16,043 nucleotides of DNA, taken from contig JACDAZ010000399.1 of the NCBI GenBank assembly GCA_013695175.1, forward strand, positions 1 to 16,043, read 5' to 3'. This DNA comes from Flavisolibacter sp. (GTDB lineage: Bacteria; Bacteroidota; Bacteroidia; Chitinophagales; Chitinophagaceae). Position 1 is the first letter of the stretch. Each line of letters begins with the position of its first letter. This document shows, in pieces, positions 7,630 to 13,063 of the stretch. Position numbers and translations under genes: made by a program. The notes beneath the pieces were generated by a model that had not been told where the DNA came from, ran no database searches, and saw only the letters and a program-made list of their open reading frames with translations.

Positions 7630-8385
7630 ATGTACGGAATCTGTAAAGTTGCAGCTGCTCCTGTAAGAAAAGAAGCTAATCACAGATCAGAAATGATCAA
7701 TCAATTATTGTTTGGTGAAGCATTGGAATTACTGGAGCAAAAAACTGAATGGTGCCGGGTTCGATCTTTATATGATGGTTATGAAGGTTGGCTGACAAAT
7801 CATCTTTTTAAAGTAGAAGATCTTTTGTCTGCGATAACTTTTGATTATGTAGCCGCAGATCTCATGAATACTATTCAATTAAACGGACAAACTTTTTATA
7901 TTCCGCAAGGAGCTTCTTTACCGGGATTTGACAGCAATAGTAAACGGCTATGGAATACTGAGTATTTATATAAAGGTTCTTATAGGAATATTGCTGAACA
8001 AAATGAATCCACTATAAAAGAAACAGCTAAAGCCTGGGTAGAAGCACCTTATTTATGGGGTGGAAAAACAATGATGGGTGTAGACTGCAGTGGCTTTGTG
8101 CAAATAGTATTTAAGGTGGCGGGAATAAATCTTTTAAGGGATGCATGGCAACAGGCAAAACAAGGAACTGATGTGCCATCTTTAGAAGAAAGTAAAGAAA
8201 ATGATCTTGCTTTTTTTGCAAATGAAGAAGGTAAAATAATTCATGTTGGTATTTTACTCAACTACAAACAAATAATTCATGCTTCAGGAAAAGTAAGAAT
8301 AGATGCAATTGATGATGATGGAATTATAAATTCTGATACAAATGAAAGAACACATCGTTTACATTCTATGAAAAGATATTTTTAA
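7630..8385 (+). CDS. C40-family (NlpC/P60) peptidase with N-terminal bacterial SH3-like domain
   Basis: Predicted cysteine peptidase cleaving murein peptides, most like gamma-D-glutamyl-diaminoacid endopeptidases (YkfC-type). In 251 residues it has an SH3-like region (about 1-62: APVRKEANHRSEMINQLLFGE, then YDGYEGWLTNHLF), a second linker or SH3-like segment (about 70-120), and the NlpC/P60 domain from about 130. The catalytic Cys153 lies in VDCSGFVQ, His205 in HVGIL and the third polar residue is probably His217 in IIHASG. There is no signal peptide or lipobox, so it probably works in the cytoplasm on recycled or imported murein peptides. The ATG start is supported by the SH3 domain beginning at once. 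The 3' end overlaps the convergent permease gene by 20 bp. Confidence 0.92.
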   Translation: MYGICKVAAAPVRKEANHRSEMINQLLFGEALELLEQKTEWCRVRSLYDGYEGWLTNHLFKVEDLLSAITFDYVAADLMNTIQLNGQTFYIPQGASLPGFDSNSKRLWNTEYLYKGSYRNIAEQNESTIKETAKAWVEAPYLWGGKTMMGVDCSGFVQIVFKVAGINLLRDAWQQAKQGTDVPSLEESKENDLAFFANEEGKIIHVGILLNYKQIIHASGKVRIDAIDDDGIINSDTNERTHRLHSMKRYF

Positions 8386-8785
8386 AAAATCTTACAATTA
8401 ATGAATCCCAGTTCAACATTTTAAAAGCTGTATAAAATAATAAAACAGCAAATATTTTTTTCAATGCTTCTTTATCCATTTTTAATGCCAGTGTACTACC
8501 CAGATAGCCACCTACTACAAAACCGATAGCTAAAAAAAGTATAACATTAAAATCAATAGGTGCTCCAAGCCGCTTCATGTCAGTATAATATTTTAAAAAA
8601 GCTATTAGTACTACCGGAAATACTAAAACTCCTAAAGAAGTGCCCTGTGCCTGGTGTTGTGTATAATGAAGAAAATACACTAAGGCAGGTACTAAAATAA
8701 TGCCGCCGCCAATACCTACTAATCCACTCATGATACCGGCAAACAACCCTATCAACAGGATAATCATTATAAGTTGTGCTGTCAT
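8366..8785 (-). CDS. Half-length TauE/SafE family membrane permease
   Basis: A 139-residue membrane protein of the TauE/SafE (former DUF81) family, which includes putative anion and sulfonate/sulfite exporters. The first helix carries the family signature AGIMSGLVGIGGGIILVPAL (16-35), and the loop HQAQGTSLGVLVFP (44-57) is also typical. About four membrane helices are visible. Most family members have two such repeats in about 250 residues; this one has one, so it would need to pair as a dimer. Start codon is uncertain: ATG 8785 (7 bp after the ppa stop), ATG 8809 (17-bp overlap with ppa, slight AGAGA upstream) or TTG 8821. I chose 8785. It is the last gene of the lipoprotein-crcB-ppa operon and overlaps the convergent peptidase gene end by 20 bp. 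The substrate is unknown. Confidence 0.85.
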   Translation of the reverse strand: MTAQLIMIILLIGLFAGIMSGLVGIGGGIILVPALVYFLHYTQHQAQGTSLGVLVFPVVLIAFLKYYTDMKRLGAPIDFNVILFLAIGFVVGGYLGSTLALKMDKEALKKIFAVLLFYTAFKMLNWDSLIVRFFKNIFS

Positions 8786-8792
8786 AACTTTT

Positions 8793-9359
8793 TTATTTGT
8801 TGATTGCATTTGTCTCTGCAAATTTTACTTTGTATAATTCAATTGCTGCCGTTATAATTTTGTAAGCTTCTTCTCTAGATTGAAAATTATCAATTCGCAC
8901 CTCTTTATTTTCAAGCACTTTATACTGTTCAAAATAATTTTTTAATTCATTAAAAAAATGTTTTGGAAGTTCATCGATATTAGTAATATGGTTTACAGAT
9001 GGATCCTTGGTAGCTACTGCTATAATTTTGTCATCTTCCTCACCACTGTCAATCATTTGCATGTTTCCAATTACTGTTGCTTCTACCAGGCAAAGAGGTT
9101 GTATGCTTTGTGAGCAAAGAATTAAAATATCCAGGGGATCATTATCTAATCCAAATGTTTGGGGTATAAAACCATAATTTACAGGATAGTGAAATGACGA
9201 ATAAATGATTCTGTCAAGCTTTAATAAACCTGTGGGTTTATCTATTTCATATTTTGTTCTGGAGCCTTTTGAAATTTCTATTAATGCATTTACTGTGGCA
9301 GGTGCATTAATACCATAAGATGCCCCATGCCATGGATGCAATACCTGCATATTTTTCAT
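8793..9359 (-). CDS. ppa: Inorganic pyrophosphatase (family I, soluble)
   Basis: Hydrolyses cytosolic pyrophosphate to phosphate, pulling biosynthetic reactions forward. The 188-residue length suits the bacterial family I enzyme. Landmarks: EISKGSRTKYEID (28-40) for substrate and metal binding, YPVNYGFIPQT (58-68), the PROSITE-type signature DNDPLDI (72-78) with metal-binding Asp72, Asp74 and Asp77, and DSGEEDDKIIAV (104-115) with further acidic ligands. Family I enzymes need Mg2+ and are inhibited by fluoride. The ATG at 9359 overlaps the crcB stop in an ATGA, so translation is coupled to the fluoride channel gene; the downstream permease begins 7 bp after its stop. Confidence 0.96.
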   Translation of the reverse strand: MKNMQVLHPWHGASYGINAPATVNALIEISKGSRTKYEIDKPTGLLKLDRIIYSSFHYPVNYGFIPQTFGLDNDPLDILILCSQSIQPLCLVEATVIGNMQMIDSGEEDDKIIAVATKDPSVNHITNIDELPKHFFNELKNYFEQYKVLENKEVRIDNFQSREEAYKIITAAIELYKVKFAETNAINK

Positions 9360-9715
9360 GTGTTAAAAAGTTTAAATCCAAAAAACGTAACAATAAATCC
9401 TCCCACTATACTAACACTCAAATACATTAAAAGTGGTAACCATCTTCCTTCCATTATCATTTGATTTCCTTCTGCCGTAAATGCTGAAAAGGTGGTGAAC
9501 CCACCACAAAATCCGGTGATCCAAAGAAGGCGCATAGACTCACTTAAATTGTTTCGGGTAATTAATGCCCAAAAAATTCCAATTAAAAAACAACCCGTTA
9601 AGTTGACTAAGATAGTTCCAAATGGAAAACTGAAATTGAAGAAGCGTTGCGCAAGATAACGCAGCATACTGCCTGCTGCACCACCAATTCCTACTATCAA
9701 TAAATTATTTATCAT
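9356..9715 (-). CDS. crcB: Fluoride-specific ion channel CrcB/FluC
   Basis: Fluc channel that lets toxic fluoride leave the cytoplasm; members act as antiparallel dimers in the inner membrane. The 119-residue protein has four membrane helices and the family motifs GGAAGSMLRY (11-20), GTILVNLTGCFLIG (33-46, pore Asn38) and GFCGGFTTFSAF (68-79, the Phe/Thr track and sodium site). The open frame continues to a GTG at 9763, but the ATG at 9715 overlaps the upstream lipoprotein stop in an ATGA and gives the normal N-terminus, so I use it. It is second in the operon, with ppa coupled after it. I looked for a fluoride riboswitch upstream of the operon and saw none I could support. Confidence 0.95.
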   Translation of the reverse strand: MINNLLIVGIGGAAGSMLRYLAQRFFNFSFPFGTILVNLTGCFLIGIFWALITRNNLSESMRLLWITGFCGGFTTFSAFTAEGNQMIMEGRWLPLLMYLSVSIVGGFIVTFFGFKLFNT

Positions 9716-10125
9716 TCTTCTTGAATCATTGAAGGGAAAGAATATTTTAAATCTACAAGCCACTGTCCATTATGCATAATTACTTTTAATGAATCTTTTA
9801 TCTTTTTGTATGAATTGGAGTAATGGACAATAGTTATTGTGTCATTTACCTGCCTGATGTCATGAATATTAATAGAAGATTCGCGGTATAATCTTCTTTC
9901 TTCAGATGATAATCTTTGGCGAAAACTTCTTTCGGTAATATTCAGGTATTCCCTGTTTGCAGAATCATACAAAATAAATTTTTCAGCCTGGCTGAAGTTG
10001 GAGTTTAATACCGAGTGGATAAAATTCCTGGCAGCATCTACATCGTTTTCCGAAGTTGCTGGTTGGTCTTTGCATGCTGATAAAAGTAGAATGATAATTA
10101 ATCCTGTTACAATTATTCCTCTCAT
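9712..10125 (-). CDS. Small lipoprotein, DUF4878/NTF2-like
   Basis: A 137-residue protein from the ATG at 10125, with signal MRGIIVTGLIIILLLSAC lipidated at Cys18. The mature part, DAARNFIHSVLNSNFSQAEKFI followed by a beta-rich C-terminal half (INIHDIRQVNDTITIVHYSN, VIMHNGQWLVDL), has the layout of DUF4878-like NTF2-fold lipoproteins, which bind or scaffold at the envelope with no known enzyme activity. A TTG at 10179 would extend the frame by 18 residues but would bury the lipobox deeper, so it is rejected. The stop overlaps crcB by 4 bp. A possible promoter lies just upstream on the minus strand (TTG at 10162-10164, 23 bp, then TTACTTTG at 10131-10138), although it would leave almost no leader. 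Confidence 0.78.
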   Translation of the reverse strand: MRGIIVTGLIIILLLSACKDQPATSENDVDAARNFIHSVLNSNFSQAEKFILYDSANREYLNITERSFRQRLSSEERRLYRESSINIHDIRQVNDTITIVHYSNSYKKIKDSLKVIMHNGQWLVDLKYSFPSMIQEE

Positions 10126-10193
10126 TATTACAAAGTAAAAGAATATAAGGAACAATTTGACCAATGTGTAGTAATACAACTAAGAAGTATCCA

Positions 10194-10224
10194 TAAAAAA
10201 AGTGCCTTAATAATTAAGACACTT
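10194..10224 (-). terminator. Rho-independent terminator downstream of the PhoH-like gene
   Basis: In the minus-strand transcript an 11-bp stem (10214-10224 with 10200-10210, including one U-G pair) closes a 3-nt loop and is followed at once by seven T (10195-10201). On the plus strand the same pair is a C/A mismatch and there is no matching T tract, so the terminator works in the phoH direction only. It begins 68 bp after the phoH stop. Confidence 0.85.
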
Positions 10225-10291
10225 AGTAATCATATTTTTTAAGGCAGGTAAGATTTGTTTACAAGGGCTTGAATAGTATTATGGTTTTACA

Positions 10292-11317
10292 TTATCCTTT
10301 ATTCCTGTCAAAAAATCGCCTTTCTTTTCTTTCTTTGGTTTCTATATCTTCTAACTCCTGTTCTCTCAGACCTTCCTTATCGTACGCTCTTAAAATAGCC
10401 TTTACTAACCTGTGGCGCACTACATCTTCCTCATCTAATTCAATATAGCCAATACCATCAATGTTCTTTAATATCCTGCTTGCTTTTATTAATCCGCTTT
10501 TTTGATTTCTTGGTAAATCTACCTGTGTTATATCACCTGTAATAATTGCCTTAGCATTTGCACCAATACGGGTTAAAAACATTTTTAATTGAAGGTCAGT
10601 TGAATTTTGAGCTTCATCAAGAATAATAAAACAATTGTCTAAAGTACGACCACGCATATATGCCAAAGGCGCTATTTCAATAGTACGTGTACTCATATAG
10701 TATCCAAGCTTATCGGCAGGTATCATATCATCCAGCGCATCATATAATGGACGCAGATATGGATCAATTTTTTCTTTTAGATCACCGGGTAAAAAACCCA
10801 AATTTTCACCTGCCTCAACCGCAGGGCGGGTAAGTATAATTTTTTTTACAACTTTGTTTTTTAAAGCCCTTACTGCCATTGCAACAGCTGTATAAGTTTT
10901 TCCCGTACCGGCAGGTCCAATGGCAAAAACAACATCATTTTTTTCAGAGGATGTTACCAGGCGCTTTTGATTTGCAGTACGTGCACGAACGGTTTTTCCA
11001 TTTGGTCCAAAAACCAAAATATCATTAGGGTTACGATCAATAAAATTGTCGACCGTTTCAGCATCATCGCCCCCTAAAATTTGTTCAAAATAATTTTCGC
11101 TCATATGTCCGTTACGTTCCAGGTACTGAACAATAAGATCTATTTTCTCTTTGGCACCTTCAACTTGTTCAGGTGCTCCGCTCAATTTCAGTTGAGTACC
11201 GCGGGATAAAATTTTTAAAAGGGGAAATTTTTTCTTGAGAAGATCCAGCTTTCCATTATTTACGCCAAAGAATTCTATAGGGTTTACGGTCTCAAGGTTA
11301 ATAATTGTGTCTCTCAA
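10292..11317 (-). CDS. PhoH-like ATPase
   Basis: Cytoplasmic P-loop ATPase of the PhoH (YbeZ-like) family, linked in other bacteria to RNA metabolism, often beside ybeY; ybeY is not next to it here. The 341 residues comprise an N-terminal small-domain region (about 1-70, SRGTQLKLSGAPEQVEGAKEKI, KH-like), a linker, and the ATPase core. Walker A is GPAGTGKT (134-141), followed by TRPAVEAGENLGFLPGDLKEK (163-183), and Walker B is IILDEAQNS (231-239). ITGDITQVDLP (259-269) is also conserved. The C-terminal tail is highly charged. The start is TTG at 11317: the frame has no ATG or GTG between it and the upstream stop at 11369-11371, and the N-terminus matches my memory of relatives (xxIxLExVNPIxFFGVNN), so a rare start codon is likely. 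It is monocistronic by terminator position. Confidence 0.93.
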   Translation of the reverse strand: MRDTIINLETVNPIEFFGVNNGKLDLLKKKFPLLKILSRGTQLKLSGAPEQVEGAKEKIDLIVQYLERNGHMSENYFEQILGGDDAETVDNFIDRNPNDILVFGPNGKTVRARTANQKRLVTSSEKNDVVFAIGPAGTGKTYTAVAMAVRALKNKVVKKIILTRPAVEAGENLGFLPGDLKEKIDPYLRPLYDALDDMIPADKLGYYMSTRTIEIAPLAYMRGRTLDNCFIILDEAQNSTDLQLKMFLTRIGANAKAIITGDITQVDLPRNQKSGLIKASRILKNIDGIGYIELDEEDVVRHRLVKAILRAYDKEGLREQELEDIETKERKERRFFDRNKG

Positions 11318-11387
11318 ATCTAGAACTGGTTTTTTGTTACATAATTCCGGTTGTGCCGGCTTACAATTTTAATTTCCCATCCGGTAA

Positions 11388-11419
11388 ACAAGATAGGAAA
11401 AACTATAAGCAATTTCCAA
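11388..11419 (-). promoter_or_regulatory. Candidate promoter for the PhoH-like gene
   Basis: On the minus strand, TTG (11419-11417) is followed after 21 bp by TATCTTGT (11395-11388). That is close to the Bacteroidota pair TTG/TAnnTTTG, with mismatches at the end of the -7 box. It would give a leader of roughly 65 nt containing the small CCGG hairpin. Confidence 0.35.
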
Positions 11420-11428
11420 CTACTACTT

Positions 11429-11444
11429 ATACACATATGTGTAT
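11429..11444. promoter_or_regulatory. 16-bp perfect palindrome, possible operator
   Basis: ATACACATATGTGTAT is an exact palindrome with no spacer. It lies 9 bp upstream of the candidate -33 box of phoH and about 235 bp before the CoA-transferase ATG. The symmetry suits a dimeric regulator, but no regulator gene is nearby and no second copy is seen in the window. Confidence 0.4.
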
Positions 11445-11670
11445 TAAAAAATTGTGCCTATTGTCAAACTAATATACTATACATGATGAATAGCAGTGGT
11501 TAAGAAGAATGTAATTAACTTATTTATGGAAGTTAAAAACCTGATTAGAAATTTTGAAATACCATAATTGCTTTGGTAATACATTGGCTTTCTGATAAAA
11601 GTTATATCAAAAACTAATTATTATCAGGAATAGTTGTTTTTAAATTACTTCTCTTTGCAACCTCAAAACC

Positions 11671-11675
11671 AAGGA
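11671..11675 (+). promoter_or_regulatory. Shine-Dalgarno site deciding the CoA-transferase start
   Basis: AAGGA ends 3 bp before the ATG at 11679 (AAGGAATAATG). It supports this ATG over the TTG at 11634, which would add 15 residues with no family match. The site sits closer to the start than is usual, and clear SD sites are rare elsewhere in this window. Confidence 0.5.
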
Positions 11676-11678
11676 ATA

Positions 11679-12965
11679 ATGAAGTTACCAGTAGAATACA
11701 AAGAGGCAGCTGATGCATTATCCATAATCCAATCCGGTAATCGTGTTTTTGTACAGGGAAGTGCCCAAACGCCAACTTGTTTATTAAAAGCGCTTGCTGA
11801 GCAGGCAGGGCGATTCAGGCAAGTAGAATTAGTATTTATCAGTATTTATGGAGAAGTTTATGTTGACAAGCCAGAGTTTGCTGAAAATTTTAACCTCAAT
11901 TCAATGTTCGTTTCTACCAGCATCCGAAACGCTGTAAATGAAGGAAGGGCAGATTATATACCTGTTTTTTTAAGTGAAATACCTGAGTTGTTTAAACAAA
12001 ATATATTGCCGGTTGATGTTGCCTTGGTACAGGTATCACCTCCCGATAATCATGGCTATTGTTCTTTAGGAGTTTCGGTAGATGTGGCCCGTTCAGCTGT
12101 AGATAATGCACAGCATGTAATAGCACAGGTTAATCCCAACGTACCTAGGACGCATGGGGATGGGTTAATTCACAGCAGTCGCTTTTATGCCATGGTTTAT
12201 TGTGATGAACCTTTGTACGAAGCAAGGTTTGGAGACAAAGTAGGAAAAAATGAATTGCGAATAGGTGAACATGTGGCAGGCATGATTGAAGATGGATCAA
12301 CTTTGCAGATGGGTATTGGTTCCATACCCGATGCCGTATTGAAGGCATTGTCAAATCATAAAAACCTTGGTGTACATACAGAGATGTGTTCTGATGGGAT
12401 TGTTGATTTAATAGAAAAAGATATCATCAATAATAAATTTAAAAATATTCACCCCAACAAAACTGTAACCGGTTTTGCATTGGGTACCAAAAAACTTTAT
12501 AATTATGTAAATGATAACCCTGCATTCCAGTTTTTAGATATTGATTATGTAAATGATCCTCATGTTATTCGCCGCAACAATAAAATGATTGCAATTAACA
12601 GTGCTATTGAAATTGATATTACCGGGCAGGTATGTTCCGATTCAATTGGTACAATGCAATATTCAGGGGTAGGAGGACAAATGGATTTTATGCGTGGTGC
12701 AGCATTAAGTACAGGTGGAAAACCAATCATAGCACTTCCTTCCAGAACGGCAAAAGGTGTTCCCCGTATTGTTCCATTTTTAAAGCAGGGTGCTGGTGTA
12801 GTTACAACAAGAGCACATGTACATTATGTTGTTACAGAATATGGAATTGCATATCTGTTTGGAAAAAACCTACGTCAACGTGCAAAAGCTTTAATTAATA
12901 TTTCACACCCCGATGATCGTGAAGCTTTAGAAAAAGCATGTTTCGAAAGATTCAAAGTGTTTTGA
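11679..12965 (+). CDS. Acetyl-CoA hydrolase/transferase family protein (4-hydroxybutyrate CoA-transferase-like)
   Basis: Predicted cytoplasmic CoA-transferase moving CoA between acetyl-CoA and a carboxylic acid; members include 4-hydroxybutyrate, succinate and butyrate CoA-transferases, and acetyl-CoA hydrolases. The 428 residues match the usual length. Visible landmarks: N-terminal VFVQGSAQTPT (23-33), PPDNHGYCSLG (121-131), GIGSIPDAV (212-220), HTEMCSDG (233-240) with the likely catalytic Glu235 that forms the glutamyl-CoA intermediate, GVGGQMDFMRGA (330-341), SxGGKPIIALPS (344-355) and the C-terminal TEYGIAYLFGKNLRQRAKALINIxHPDDRE. The carboxylate partner cannot be read from sequence. It precedes the M14 gene by 98 bp on the same strand, separated by a long inverted repeat, so read-through is possible but may be modulated. 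Confidence 0.93.
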   Translation: MKLPVEYKEAADALSIIQSGNRVFVQGSAQTPTCLLKALAEQAGRFRQVELVFISIYGEVYVDKPEFAENFNLNSMFVSTSIRNAVNEGRADYIPVFLSEIPELFKQNILPVDVALVQVSPPDNHGYCSLGVSVDVARSAVDNAQHVIAQVNPNVPRTHGDGLIHSSRFYAMVYCDEPLYEARFGDKVGKNELRIGEHVAGMIEDGSTLQMGIGSIPDAVLKALSNHKNLGVHTEMCSDGIVDLIEKDIINNKFKNIHPNKTVTGFALGTKKLYNYVNDNPAFQFLDIDYVNDPHVIRRNNKMIAINSAIEIDITGQVCSDSIGTMQYSGVGGQMDFMRGAALSTGGKPIIALPSRTAKGVPRIVPFLKQGAGVVTTRAHVHYVVTEYGIAYLFGKNLRQRAKALINISHPDDREALEKACFERFKVF

Positions 12966-12992
12966 TAAAAAATGTCAATCATGTTTTTATTA

Positions 12993-13061
12993 AAGGGTGC
13001 TTAAATGAAAAATAGAAATTTATAAACAGCTTTCTATAATTTCATTGCTTTAAGCACCCTT
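12993..13061 (+). repeat. Long imperfect inverted repeat ending at the M14 gene start
   Basis: Outer arms of 13 bp are exact: AAGGGTGCTTAAA (12993-13005) and TTTAAGCACCCTT (13049-13061). Pairing continues with TGAAA (13006-13010) to TTTCA (13040-13044) and ATAGAAA (13012-13018) to TTTCTAT (13031-13037), with a 4-nt bulge, a 1x2 internal loop and a 12-nt terminal loop: 25 base pairs in all. The right arm ends 2 bp before the M14 ATG (13064), so folding would cover its ribosome-binding region. Eight T (13070-13077) begin 8 nt past the stem, inside the coding region, too far for a classical intrinsic terminator. Confidence 0.85.
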
Positions 13062-13063
13062 AT

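Larger units (their letters stand above)
11318..11678. other. Divergent intergenic region between phoH and the CoA-transferase
   Basis: A stretch of 361 bp with no credible gene. It holds a candidate phoH promoter (11388-11419), a 16-bp palindrome (11429-11444), three CCGG sites in the phoH leader that can form a small hairpin (CCGG-TTGTG-CCGG near 11347-11359), and a usable Shine-Dalgarno before the CoA-transferase. For the plus-strand gene I see no consensus promoter; CTCTTTGC near 11651-11658 resembles a -7 box but has no partner at the right distance. Confidence 0.7.

Noticed and set aside
9716..9763. GTG-initiated extension of CrcB
   Set aside because: The ATG at 9715 forms an ATGA overlap with the previous gene and gives the normal family N-terminus; the extension is charged and not conserved in my memory of the family.
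10126..10291. Fluoride riboswitch upstream of the crcB operon
   Set aside because: The gap contains the phoH terminator and a weak promoter-like pair, but no structure with the conserved crcB RNA pseudoknot elements that I could recognise.
12632..12898. 88-codon plus-strand frame inside the CoA-transferase
   Set aside because: It is out of frame within a strongly conserved gene and rich in Cys and Trp without any motif.
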